This document shows, piece after piece, positions 1 through 11,631 of a DNA stretch of 64,000 bases. Numbering within the stretch: position 1 is the first letter of the stretch; the number at the start of each line of letters is the position of its first letter. The notes below the pieces were generated by a model. That model was not told the origin of the DNA. It saw only the letters and a list, made by a program, of their open reading frames with translations, and searched no databases. Location of the stretch: NCBI RefSeq assembly GCF_958298935.1, contig NC_084932.1, positions 7,853,501 through 7,917,500 on the forward strand, given 5' to 3'. The position numbers were made by a program, and so were the translations under genes. Source of the stretch: Phragmites australis (Eukaryota > Streptophyta > Magnoliopsida > Poales > Poaceae).

Positions 1-2824
1 CCGCGCGCTCTTGGCTGTTGCTAGTGGAGTCGCATCGTGCGTTGCTAGTGAGGAAGAGGCACTCATCGTCGGAGTCAAGCTTGGTGGAGGTCTTGACGCC
101 AACGCAATTGGTAGAGGCAGCCGAGTTAGGCTCAACAAAGGAGGTGTTGCCGACGCTCCTGATCGAAGAAGCCCACCTGTCCAGCCTCTCCTTGGCCCCC
201 TTGAACATCTTCCCGATTAAAACCTTAACAGCAAAAACAACAAGAGAGTGGAGTCATATGCCCTTAGGCTCCACCCCAAAAGCTATGCCTCACCAGAGTA
301 GGATGAACTACTCTTGCCCACCACCTGCATCGGCAGGTACGGAGTAGCCAAACATCGCCTCACCCTCACCAGCAGAACCAGCGTGAATATGAAGGTACTC
401 ACAAGATTTAATCCATATAGGGCACATATAAATAGCCCGATTCCAAGGATCATGCATTGACAGCTATTAGCAAGAGTAAGGCTACAAGGTTAAGTAAAAC
501 ATATGCGGTAAGCAGCCTGGACAACTACATGTGAGCATCTATACTTAACCGACATACTAGTGTACCCTACAAACGACAACTTGAGCATGTATATGTAGGA
601 ACCATAGTATCTCATCAACAATAACCACCGACCATTTCCATCATACCATAACCTTATCCCACATTTGTAAACTCTACGACTAATGAAAATAAACAGAAGC
701 ATGCTCATGACCGAGAGTGCGACATTTCAAAATGTTTTTACACCCTACAAGGGGTACAACTTTACCCGCACGACTTGATGACCATTCGGCTTGTGCTACT
801 CACGAAAGTACAGACAAAGGGTACTCATATCAACCTTTCTCATACTCGGAACCACCACTTGCAATGCCCCTATGGCACCAGGGTTATCGCGAGCAAGTCC
901 CAGCCATACTCTGGCTCCTCAACACCTTGTTTCTCCTTTTCTTTTTCTCTTACGCGTCATAGAGCCGCAAGGCAAGTATCAGCATGACATATGATAATTG
1001 TCTTACCTTACCATTAGATCAGCATGCGATGAGTATGGAAAGTGTTAGAGCCAATTGCACCGACAGATGACCTTAAACGATACAAGTGGTCTATAGCATC
1101 CGGACTCCTCTCTCGAACTACCCAGAGGACTCCTCCTGAGTAGAAGATACCCCTAACACTGCCCAAATCTCGCCTCAATCTCACATAGGAACCATCATCT
1201 CAACCTCATCTTGTATTTGTGAATAGTGATTAAGCCATAGGCTTGTGAACAACGAAAGCACCGTAGCTCGACTTCTACTGAGGACTTAAGCATTGCTGAG
1301 CATTTCAAATAATCCTTGAAGCTAGACACTAACTATATCATCAAGGCTACAAAGATAAGGATTCATCAATAAGTCAAGGTTGAGATAATGCATCAACATA
1401 GGTTCTACCCATACCAGCCCGACACTGGACTTAACACATGCAAACATACATAAAGCATATTTATCAATTTAGACTCCATTCAATTTGAACAAAGGGTGCA
1501 ATATGCTTAGATGCTTGCCTTGCTGCTCTGGGGTTTGCCCGATACTTCTCGCACAGAACTTACAGAAATGCAGAAGGTTGGTGTTGTCCTCGATCGTGCT
1601 CACGTCACGCTCCAGATCTTCATTCACTACTGAAGAACGCATGCAATGATGAGCATGAATGACATGCAATGATGGATGCTACATAGTATAAGACATCAGC
1701 AGAGATGCAATGCATCATGCATAAGTTTTAAAGGGTTAAAGCTTTTCCTTAGTTTGAGTTATCGTTAGGCATCTAATCATTTCCCGGATTAATTAAGCTT
1801 AACACAAAGCTTAACCTCAACTAGGAATTTAACCAAATCTAACATGTAGGTGCTTATTTTTGCTGCACAGGGTATATCAAAATAGTATTAACAAAATTGA
1901 CCTCATCAATTTTGGAGTTATCAATAATTAATTATGAATTTCTTCATTAACTAATGAAATTCTAGTACATATTTTACAGCTCCTAGTATTTTAACATGTA
2001 TATTATGATCATACAAACCTAACAAAATTAGTTTCATAATTTTTAGAGCAACTTTCGATTTTCTATGCATTTTACAAGTTTCAGCCGAATTAATAGTTGA
2101 ACCATAAACCGAAGTTGTTTCCGATTTAATCCAAATATTAAAAGTCCAAAAACCCTTTTTCACCCGGGGAACTCTAGCCATAGTCATGAGCAGTGGGGCC
2201 GGGCCCATGCCACCAGGTCAAAATTGACCCGAGGCTGGGCGGCGCAGTGCCGAGCCAGCCGGTGGCACAAGCTGGCCTTGCTGGCGGTGAGGGAGCGACG
2301 GAGCTCAGCTGGGGAGGGCAGCAATGGCTTCATCACGACACGGGGAGTTCGTTCGAGGCACTCATGGCTAGTGAGCCCGACTGGAGCTAGGCGGCGGTGC
2401 TCGGTCGCCAAGGAAAGCCGTGCTGCCTCAAAATTCCTGGTTCAAATTTTGTTGGACTCTGTAATTTATGTGCAACCCATTTTACTTGTTTAATCCCAAT
2501 AGCCTGAGCCAATTTCCAATTAAAATTCTTTAAAGATGGAAGATTTTCTAACTTGTGGTAATTTTTATGTCTTCAAAGTAATTCCCAAAAATTTGGGAAA
2601 ATTCATTTATATTCTTCACATAGTATGGACTAATTTCAAAAATTGTTACCAGCTCTATGTTTCATAGCAACTTTGTGAGACGCTTCATAATGCACCAATT
2701 AATATTGATTTTAATAGTTTATGTTTAACTTGAATTTTATGCCAAAACTTCCTCAAACAATAAACATGATGCTAATGATGTTCATGATGCTTAATGACAT
2801 GCTTAAGAAATTTGGGTTGTCACA
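1..2824 (-). mobile_element. Long LTR of a Ty3/gypsy-type element, cut by window edge
   Basis: No coding signal. The right end is GGGTTGTCACA at 2814-2824, so on the minus strand it begins TGTGACAACCC, a common start of long grass gypsy LTRs. Its body shares clear homology with 7248-9290: for example, the stretch around 388-460 matches 7690-7770, and 2075-2110 matches 9230-9265. The two are therefore copies of one LTR family. The far end lies outside the window, so I cannot tell a solo LTR from part of a full element. The Tekay/Del-like lineage is inferred only from length and termini. Confidence 0.6.
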
Positions 2825-2880
2825 TGAATCTTCTACCAGACATGATTATGAAGTTATAATATATATTTCTTGTCCTTGTA

Positions 2881-3024
2881 GTCCCAAGTCTTGAACATCC
2901 TAGGAAGAAATTGAACATTGTAATGCAACCTTTAGTTGATGAACTTTTAAGATTGTGGGAAGGGGTTGAAACATGGGATGCTTCGCTTAAGAAAAACTTT
3001 ACAATGCGAGCAGCCTATCTATGG
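2881..3024 (+). pseudogene. CACTA (En/Spm) Tnp2-type transposase fragment
   Basis: About 47 codons in one frame read like the conserved Tnp2 segment of plant CACTA transposases. It contains an H-P-x-K-x-L-N motif, then QPLVDELLRLWEGVETWD, then F-T-M-R-A-A-Y-L-W, and ends at a TGA where the family normally continues W-S-I-H-D. It is a short remnant with no flanking transposase sequence, joined on the left to the end of the 1-2824 LTR. It is non-functional. The family call is by motif recognition only. Confidence 0.7.
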
Positions 3025-3029
3025 TGATT

Positions 3030-3183
3030 GTGCACTAGTTGAGCCTAACATATTTAGATTTTTCACTTGTGAAAATCCGTTAGTTTATATTTCGCTACAA
3101 GTTTAGATTAATAGTAAAAGGGGACGAATTTTTGAAAAAAAATACCTATTCACCCCCATCAAGGCGACATCATTGTCCTTTCA
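3030..3183 (+). mobile_element. 3' end of a copia-type LTR (fragment)
   Basis: The segment ends with CCTATTCACCCCC, then GGCGACATC, then ...CTTTCA. This is the usual closing sequence of SIRE/Maximus-type grass LTRs and is also seen at 10694-10727 and 11581-11610 in this window. No matching 5' part is present, so it is a truncated relic. Confidence 0.5.
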
Positions 3184-3365
3184 GAATGACCTGTCACTGA
3201 TGAGTTAATCATTAGTGATGGATCACAACTTGATCTGTCACTAATGATTGCCTAGAATGACCCGTCACTGATGAGTCGTCATTAGTGACATGTCACAACT
3301 ATGACCCATCACTATTATCATAAGTGACATATCATGTTACGACCCGTTACTAATTTTATGTCTTC
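3184..3365. repeat. CACTA-like subterminal repeat cluster
   Basis: Degenerate copies of a motif like GACCCGTCACTGATGAGT and its inverse ATTAGTGAC recur at least six times in about 180 bases, in both orientations. Short motifs repeated in both orientations are typical of the subterminal regions of CACTA transposons. The nearby Tnp2 fragment supports this. I see no CACTA terminus next to it. Confidence 0.5.
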
Positions 3366-4640
3366 TTTTGTCTGTTTTTCAGGTATTGCCTCTTGTGTAT
3401 ACGGCTCATGGTATAATTTATTTCCACTACATCATATCATGCGCATCTCCTATGTTTGTCTCATGATGTGATCATCTTCAGATACACCGTTCTCTAGCTT
3501 GAATATTCACATAACCTTTTGACCATCTTAACCTTAGTTCTTCCTTAAACCTAGTCTCAGTCTCAATCACTGATGACATTCATCCTCAATACACAACTAC
3601 ATACGAAAAATACAAACAACCAATTCCAAGCATAAGTTTATCCAAACTTGCTCACTTTAATCTATACAACACCACTCGCATAAGTGTATTATATATATAA
3701 AAAATCACAAATATTATTATGCTACCACGAGCATGTTGAAACAACATATTATTAACACATCCACATGACGAATGTCATAAAGCTAAATCACTTTGCTTTT
3801 GCCAATTTTAACACTAAAGCAAATTCTTCATCACACATGATCTCACAAATTGGGGCATTGTCTGATTAATTATATGTGCAGTTGGTTTGGGTTCAGATAA
3901 TAACAATTTAACTTAAGCACATGCGATGCTCTTTCATGTTTAAAAAACTATGTGTTGTGATGCCCATGTCCATTACTTCAAAAAAGAAAGAAAAAACATA
4001 TAAAGCGCGACAACACTACGTAGTACATATATGCATGCCCATATTCACAATGCATACTTTTTTTCTTTAGTAATTCTTATCGTTGATTAGTCATCACAAA
4101 TCCTCTAATTTGCTCTTTTGATGGGAAATGATTGCAACGTGCAAGAAAAAATGGACAGGTTTCTAACTGCTCCGTAAGTAGCAAGCAGTTCAGGTCCTTC
4201 CAAATTAACGATTCTTTGATTGGCACGTTACATGCACGATTAGTCAACAGTCACCAAAAGATATGATGTTCTTCATTCAGTATTCCTACTTGGACGGTTT
4301 ACCAAATCCCCGGCTCCATCTGGAACAATCCTTGTAATTGAGCATGATTAGGACAAGTTCGAAAAGCGAGAAATTGCTCTAGGAATTTTAGGATTCAGTT
4401 CAAGGTTGAACTAAATTCTAAGGCCTCATATCAGAATTGTATCCCCTATATAAACATGATCTTATTGTTTTGCTTACTATTAGTGTTGTGCTTACCTTCG
4501 GCCGCAAACTTGGCCATGTGAAACACTTAATTGCCAGTGGTGCTTAACAAGAAGCTAGCTATGTACAATAACAAGAAGCGAGAGCCCAAGCATGCAGGGT
4601 CTCCTTAGGGCTATTAGAGATGAAGCCTTATTTTGGTATG
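3366..4640. other. Unassigned AT-rich DNA
   Basis: No coding frame or recognised repeat. A TATA-like string (CCTATATAAACATG) at about 4444-4457 is followed by roughly 150 bases that could be a transcript leader. It then runs into LINE 3' sequence, so any gene that belonged to it is gone. The promoter reading is speculative. Confidence 0.3.
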
Positions 4641-4880
4641 CAGCGGGCGCTAGGTTTCTGACCCTGCTGTGGCTATAGACGTTTTAGGTTGTGTACGCTC
4701 TTTGAGTTGCTTCAGACGAGCTGGTGATGAGTGCTTGACTTTGTAGTGTGTGTGTTGTTTTTCCTTCTTTTTTTCTTTTGTTCCTGTTGTTTGCTCTTTG
4801 TTGCGGGGTTTTCCTGTTTGGAACCTCATCCCTCTCTTAATATAATGACTGACGGTTCTCCTGCCGGTTCAAGAAAAAAA
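4641..4880 (+). mobile_element. 5'-truncated LINE (L1-type) 3' UTR with A-tail
   Basis: The stretch ends in CTTAATATAATGACTGACGG, then TTCTCCTGCCGG, then TTCAAGAAAAAAA. The closing hairpin (GACGG...CTCCTGCCGG) followed by an A-run is the usual 3' end of grass L1-type LINEs. No coding sequence remains, which is typical of incomplete reverse transcription. Confidence 0.6.
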
Positions 4881-5149
4881 TAAACATGTGATAATTGTTT
4901 TTATTTGGCGGCGCTTAATAGGAACCTGTGCATAAGCATTGCCTTAATTAGTGCATACATACTATGCTAAATGGCAACAAGAATTTAATCAACAAGCGCA
5001 GTAGAGGACTGAGATGATGGGGCAATGTCAATGGCGTCCGATAAAGGTGGAAGAGGGTGTTGATAGAGAGTAGTGAGATGAGGTGTGGGGGAGACAGCAT
5101 GATGGAGTGGAAAGGCATTCTCTGGGAGAGAGGACCTTCTGGCTTTAGA

Positions 5150-5656
5150 TCGTGGAATTCTCATGCTTGTTATAGGGCCATCAGGGATACTTCAATGCCT
5201 GATTGATGGATTTCTATGTGAGACTCGGCGCCACAAAAGTTTTGAATACCTTCATATCGTTGCCAAGCCAAAGTCTCATGGACCAGGGGTTCTCAACTTG
5301 TCAGCTCAGAACAATGCTCTTCTCCTTAAGAACCTTCATAAATTCTTCACCAAACTAGATGTTCCTGAGGTCAAGCTAGTATGGGAAGCATACTATCAGA
5401 ATGACATTTTACCTGACAAGGTGAATGTAGATCTTTTTCGTGGAGAGACAATCTCATACTGTTGGACTTGTTCAAGGACATAACTCAATGCAATATAGGA
5501 AAGGGTAGTAGTGCATCCTTCTGGCCTGACATACCGAAAAACTGCAGGTCTCACGGTGCAGCAAGTCATACAAGCAAGCAATCTTGCAGATCTCTTTCAT
5601 TTGCCTATGTCAGAACAAGCATTTTCACAGTTTCAAGACCTATGGCTCTGCTATGA
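5150..5656 (+). pseudogene. LINE reverse transcriptase C-terminal / zinc-binding region fragment
   Basis: From about 5259 the reading frame gives KPKSHGPGVLNL, then QNNALLLKNLHKFFTKLD, then VKLVWEAYY. This matches the segment after the reverse transcriptase in plant L1 elements. The match continues in a second frame (ITQCNIGKGSSASFW, about 5480-5520) and a third (NLADLFHLP, about 5581), so at least two frameshifts have accumulated. It is a decayed fragment with no 5' part and no poly(A) tail seen. It may or may not come from the same insertion as the tail at 4641-4880, which lies upstream of it. Confidence 0.75.
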
Positions 5657-6140
5657 ATAGGCCCTCGCGTCGCTCTCACAAGGCGACTTGGGGGCGATAG
5701 GGTCTTGCCGCCCTCGGCCCTGGCAGGTCTCTCTAGTGTGGCCACCGTCCCCACTGTCGTCTAGCGATGGCGGCGGCTGCTAGTGGTGGAGTCAAGCAGC
5801 CTCCATTGTGCCTCCCTCCCTTTCCTCTCCTCTCCCCTACCTTTCTCTCTTTCTTTTCTCTTCGTTTCACCGCTGTCATCCCATGGTGGCAGCGGCGGAG
5901 CCAAGTGGCCTCCGTCGTGCTTCCCTCCCTTTCCTAACCTCTCCCCTCCCTTCCTCTCTTTAATTTCTATTCGCTTCTCTGGCGGCAGCACCCTTCAGTG
6001 TGCAGGCGTGGCAGCACTCTGTTCAGTGGAGCTCTTGTCTAGCTCGAGTGTGGCCGTGCAGGCCAAATCCGCTGAGGCATCAACGAGATCCACATGGAGG
6101 CATCCAGTTCTGCCATGATGCTGGCGGGCTCCGCGTGGGG
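5657..6140. other. No gene seen; pyrimidine-rich GC-biased stretch
   Basis: A CT-rich tract with a partly duplicated segment: 5784-5880 and 5887-5965 both carry GGAGTCAAG/GGAGCCAAG followed by CCTCCNTNGTGC and CCTCCCTTTCC. I recognise no protein. Continuous frames here are a by-product of low complexity. Confidence 0.3.
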
Positions 6141-7247
6141 ATATGTGATTTTGGTGATTAATGATAACATAGTCAATATGAAAAACATATTTATCAAGTA
6201 TATGCTTTAGTAGGTCTCATAGATGCAACACATGAAGAAGCTATCAAAGTTGGGACAAAGATTAGATTGAATTGGATAAGTTCTGGAATAATTGTACACA
6301 TTGAATGGTTCAGCACAGAGGGATTCGTACAAACTGGAGCATTGTTCCTGACTATTTTTTACACACTGGATGGTCCTATGCTCATAAGTTTGTCCACTCC
6401 TGGGATTTGTCTCAGAAAAAGGCTTAAAGGTTGTACACGCCAGATAGTCTGGCGATGAAGAGTTAGCAACGTCCAAGCATTTCAGGAGGATGTATTGAAG
6501 GTTGTACACGCCAAATGATCCAGCGCATACATCGGAGGCTTCGTCGGAGTAAAGTCCAGAGGATTTCTTTGTGTTCACTAGAAGACAGACTTACACACGC
6601 CAGATGGTCCGACACTTGTATCGGAGACTTCACCATAATGTTTTGAGACTGTAATGGCTAGTAAATGGCTAGTCTCAGTGGAAGTTGCACATCAGATGGT
6701 CCAGTGTTTAGAGACAGTGCACGCCGGATTCATCCAGCATTGAAGAAAATTGTGACTGTTATGGCAACGGCTAGTTTGTGAGGTTGAGGCTATTTATACC
6801 CGCCACTCGGTCATTTAAGTGTGTTGGAGTCTAAAGAAGCTCATATACACTTTATAAGACATGCAAGCCACCAAAGTGCTTAAAGTGATTATTCAAGGCA
6901 ATTAGCATAAGATTAGGATTAGTGCTATTAAGCCTACAGAGTTGTTGCTAGGTATTGTTGCCTAGTGAAGGGAACAAGGAGTGATCCTACCTTGTACTAA
7001 GTTGTATGCCAGTACCTTAGAGTCTTGGTAACTCACCGGCACCGTGAGCTTTGGTGGCTCAAGCTTGTCGACCCTTCGAGTTTATGTGGAGCGGTGGCAA
7101 AAAGTTTGTTTGGGGACATAGAGACCATCGCCTTGGTGGCTCAAGGTCTTAAGTGAAGATGGCATCAAGTGACCAGAAGAGAGGCTTGTGATGAGCCTTG
7201 CCTTTATCGCTTGGTGGCTCAACTTACTTGAGACCTAGGTGGCTCAA
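6141..7247 (+). mobile_element. Copia (SIRE/Maximus-like) LTR, 5' part, interrupted
   Basis: It begins near TGTGATTTTGGTGATTAATG, a usual opening of this LTR class. It carries several copies of a CCAGATGGTCCG-like motif (6380-6730), a TATTTATA box-like site at about 6791, and the GGTGGCTCAA repeats common in this LTR class. At 7247/7248 it is broken by another LTR. Its probable 3' end resumes at about 11565-11617 and is followed by a primer-binding-site-like sequence at 11620. Confidence 0.6.
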
Positions 7248-10200
7248 TGTCAGAACCCGTCCAAATTAAATTCGAATTAATCACTACGGTGGTCATTTGA
7301 CAAGATGAGAGCTAGCCCACACTTGTCTTTCGATGTGCCGCGTGCTAACCCACATCTAACCACAAAAATCAAACCAACGACGATTAAACTAAATTCAATT
7401 TCGGCAGTCCCAGTATGTGTGTGTTGGTAACTCTCAGGAAAAGCTATCACCCACACATACCTTCAACAACATGAATATCACAACAACAAAGGCTTTACAA
7501 GATTACAAGCTTTTTAAGTTGAGACATAAACCAACTGACAAGGTTTCAACCAGTGTTAACTTACAAACATCGTAGCGGAAAACAAAATAACAACCTAAGA
7601 AACAAAACTAGTGGCGCCATCTGCCCACAAGGCAACTGACCAGGGGCTAGAGTAGCCGGCACCTAACAGCCACCTAAAAACAAAATAAGCAGCATGAGTA
7701 CAAAGATACTCGCAAGACTTAATCCATATTAGGCACATATAAATAGCCTGACTCCAAAGATTATGCATTTGGATGTTAGCAAGAAAGCGACCACATGGTT
7801 AAGTAACTTCATAAGTGAAAGAAAATTTTGACATAAACATGTGAGCATCTACGTTAGAAAACATAAACCAAAACTATCCTGTAATCGACAACTTGAACAT
7901 AAATATAATTGGAACCAATATAAACATAAGTGTAAGACAGAACCATATCCACCATACCCTAACATACCAAACCACCTCATATCCTCCCATATTCGTGACT
8001 CTACGACCGATGCAGATGGGCAGAAGCTTGCTCGATAACCGAGAGCGTGGCAATTTGAATTGATTTTATACCCTACAGGGGTACTCCTAGACCCACATGA
8101 TACGAGACCACCGCCCACATGACCTGTCAATCATGAGTGATGATTCACGTATCAACCGTTCATGTACCCAACCCAAACCTTTGTGCCTTTGTCGAGAAAT
8201 ATGTGGAAAAGGCCACCTAGGTCCCGTGTGTACCACGACTTACCGGACACAACCTCAGGCACCCCTAACAGCATTCTCGACCACACCTTGACTCAAAGGT
8301 TAAATGAACGTGATGACTTATGGTACTTGGCTTATCGTTCCCATGCGACATGAGGTAAGTATGGAAAAGTGCTAGAGCCAACAACATCAAAGATCTATGC
8401 TTAAATGATGCAAGCGGTCTACGACATCTAGACTCCTCTCACAAACTACCCCGAGAAACTCCTTTCGAGCAGATGATACCCCTAGCACCGCCCACATCTT
8501 GTCTCATTCTCATAACTCATCCAACCAATATCATCAATCCAATATTGTGATCATTGTGAAAGTAATTAATGCCTATGCTCGCGAACGATGAAACATTTCA
8601 CCGCTCGACTTCTACTGGTAACATGTGCATTTCTAAGCATCATGAGAAACTTTTAAGTTAGACAATGTCATATTAAACCTAGGTTACAATAATACTAATA
8701 ATCAACAATTCAAGGTAGGGGAAATAATGCATTAAAATAGGCTCTACACATGGAACCCAACATCGACTTACTAACATGTAAACATACATAAAACATAATT
8801 TATCAATTGAGACGACACATGATCCAAAATAATAGGTGCAATATACCTAGATGCTTGACTTATTTCTTTTCTTCAATTCAAGGTCAACGACAAATCTGCT
8901 CATGATAACCCACTACTCTCTGATTCGATGATCGCTAAAGAAAATAATGTATCGCAATAAGCATGATGAAATGCTATAACATATGCTTTATAATGCATGA
9001 AAATATTTTTCCTAGTTAGAATAAGTCATAAGAAAACTAGTAAAATTAGTTTCACCAATTTTGGACTCGTAAAGAATTAACAGTTAAATAATTATGCTTT
9101 AACCTAATTAATTTATCTTAGAATTTTAATTACCTATTTTATGGCTGGGAACCTTTTAATAGGTATAATAGGTTATTATGAAACAAAAAAATTGGTTTCA
9201 TAATTTTTGGAACTACATATAATTTATTATGAATTTTACAAGTTTCAACAAATAGTGAACTGTATTGAAACGGTTTTGTCTGAGTTGACCGTGGTTAGAC
9301 CACCAACATGGGCGGTCGGACCATGGGAAAACATGGTCAGACCACTGTCGTGCAGAGAGATTTGGTGTCTGGCGGTCAGACTAGACCCTTGGGCAGTCCA
9401 ACTCCTGGAATGGTGGTTAGTGAAAGTGCATCTAGGTCCCCAAGTGGGTTTTGGTGATAATAACAAAGCAATTAAAGAACTAGTGAGTTTTATGAGTCAT
9501 GGACAGGTGTTAATTCTATCAAGTAAGATATGTGACGTATTGTGAACCCCCCCCCCCAAATGGATAAAGGAAAAAGACTTGGCTCCTATACTTTTTAAGT
9601 TCTTTTATACTTTATATTTGAGTTTAAGATGTCGTACTATAAAGGGGGAGATGAAATCTACTTGGTTGTACAGAAACAGGGCTCAATACTCCAAACAAAC
9701 CCATGAGAATCATAGCATGTTAGCCCTGAAACTTTTATTTCAGAAAAGTCCAGAAGGTCCGCACTTTTGTGCGGAGGATCCGCACTTTAGTATTTTCTCT
9801 GCTAACTGCGGAGTATCCGCACTTTTCCGCACAAGTGCGGAGGTTCCGGACTTGTGCGGAGGGTCCGCACTTTAGAACATAATGGCTAATTTTTTTAGTG
9901 TGGAGTATAAATACCTCACCCTCTTCAATGTAACAGCTCTCTGACTTTTTATTCCGACCAGCTTTGAGACAAAAGGCTTCTAGCACATTAAAAGCTCCTT
10001 TCCACTCCCCCTTTGTGATTCTAGTTGAGATCCTTGCTGGGATGAGTGGGTTTAAGCAAGAGTGCTAGTAAAGTTCATAGCCATCATTGAGCACTTGTTT
10101 CTTTGTCAAAGCCGGTGATTTCAAGTTCATTACTCTTGGTGGTTTGTCCACCTAGACGGCAAGGAGTTGCCCGTTGAGCTCCCAAGTGTGTGGTGAGCCT

Positions 10201-11560
10201 CGGGAAGTTTGTATCACCCTGACAAGTTGAGTAAGAAACCCGAAGCTCGATCTTTGTGGTCGCTTTGGTGAGGATAGGGTTGAAAAGACCCAGCTCTTTG
10301 TGAGCACCTCAACGGAGATGTAGGCACCCCTTTGTGGAGTGGCCGAACTCCGGTAAACAAATTCCTGTGTCAGCTTTGTTTTATTTCTAGCACTTGTGTA
10401 TTATCTTTCGTTTGAATAGAACTCTAGGTTTTATACCCGATCTCTCTTATTGCAAAGTTTGAGTTGCAGGTATTTGGTCTTATAAGTTCTTATACACCTA
10501 CTGATGCTTGGTAAACCTTAATCTTGTCACTCATCATCCCAGATTTAGCTTCAGTTCATAATCTCACAAAAGTCCGGAGTATCCGCACTTTTCTCCGGAA
10601 CCTCCGGACAAGTGCGGAGGTTCCAGACAAAAGTCCGGAAGGTCTGAACTTTTTAATCCGCTGTTTTGAAGTTTGCAGAAAATTTAGATTTTGCCTATTC
10701 ACCCCCCCCCCTCTAGGCGACATTTCAGGTAGACCACTGGAAAATACGGTCAGACCGCTATGCTTGGGCGGTAGCACTTGGTGAGCTCACCGGTGATGAT
10801 TCCAGCGATGTCTTTGGCCAAGGCCCGTAGCTAAACACTCTATGTGACGAGCATAACCTATTTTAGGTGGTTTGAGTGATATTCATGGGGCCAAAATCTA
10901 GGGCCCCATAGATCAACATCTATGGTTAGGGAGCTCGGTTCTATGACTATGTGGAGTGGAAGAACTTAGGGGAAACAAGGGGAAAAGGGGTTGGGTAGCT
11001 TCACCTTGGTGTGGGGAAGCTTGCTTGTGGGTTGGCTGGCTTCGGGGAAGCTCCGATGTGCGGATCCGCTCTGGGGTGCTCCGACCGGCCTAGAGGTGGA
11101 AGAAGCGCTTCGGGCTTACTCCAGCGAAGGGTTGGTTGGGAATGAGCTCGGGGACAATGTGAGGGACTCGTGGGTGATCTCCTCCTTCGGTCTTCGGCCT
11201 CCGTTAAGCTCGGGTGGGGACCTCCTCTTCTCTTCCTCCTTCTCTCTTCTCTCTCTTCTCTCTCTCTTTCACTCGGTGGGGAGAAATGAAACGGTGGGTG
11301 GATGGATATGTGTTGGTCGAGGGCTTAAGTGGTGGTTCTGTGTACTGGCGGTCAGATCGCGAGGTAGTTCGGTCAGACCACTCGGGAGCAGAGGCTCTAG
11401 GAGTTCTGCATGCTAGTGGCGGTCAGACTGGCGGTAGCTCGGTTGGACCGCCAGGGGGGTTTCTTCCCCCGGCTTCATTCTAAAAAGTTTGGGGGCTTTT
11501 GGGGTTTTGGGTACGATTAGGGTTATGGAGATGATTAGGGAGGCCCAACATACATGGTGG
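7248..11560 (-). mobile_element. Long gypsy-type LTR, nested in the copia LTR and itself interrupted
   Basis: The left end is TGTCAGAACCC. On the minus strand this is a GGGTTCTGACA end, as in long LTRs of chromovirus-type elements. The first about 2 kb are homologous to 1-2824. A solo LTR (9421-10727) splits it. The GC-rich part (9290-9420 and 10728-11480) contains many copies of GGTCAGACCGC-like strings. I could not find its right terminus: the expected TTGGGTTGTCACA end is missing, so the 11560 boundary is approximate and the copy may be truncated. Confidence 0.5.
9421..10727 (+). mobile_element. Solo copia LTR (SIRE/Opie-like)
   Basis: The 1,307-base LTR starts TGAAAGTGCATCTAGGTCCC and ends CCCTCTAGGCGACATTTCA, both diagnostic of grass SIRE-type LTRs. 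It has a TATA box (GTATAAATA, about 9905) in the expected orientation. The flanks GTTAG (9416-9420) and GGTAG (10728-10732) look like a target duplication with one mutation. There is no second LTR and no internal region, so it is a solo LTR. Clusters of GTGCGGA/TCCGCAC motifs occur near both ends. Confidence 0.8.
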
Positions 11561-11564
11561 AAAT

Positions 11565-11631
11565 TAGCTTTAGATGTCCTAATTCACCCTCTCTTATGAT
11601 GTCACCGATCCCTTTCTATTGGCATCAAAGC
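11565..11631 (+). mobile_element. Copia LTR 3' end plus tRNA-Met-like primer-binding site
   Basis: CCTAATTCACCCTCTC, then ATGATGTCACCGATCC, is the usual terminal sequence of the LTR class begun at 6141. TGGCATCAAAGC at 11620-11631 differs at two places from TGGTATCAGAGC, the primer-binding site complementary to initiator tRNA-Met. About 360 bases follow without recognisable gag, then the LINE begins. Confidence 0.55.

Noticed and set aside
5783..6118. A Ser/Leu/Pro-rich frame near 5.8-6.1 kb
   Set aside because: It comes from a CT-rich low-complexity tract with a local duplication; frames are open on both strands for compositional reasons.
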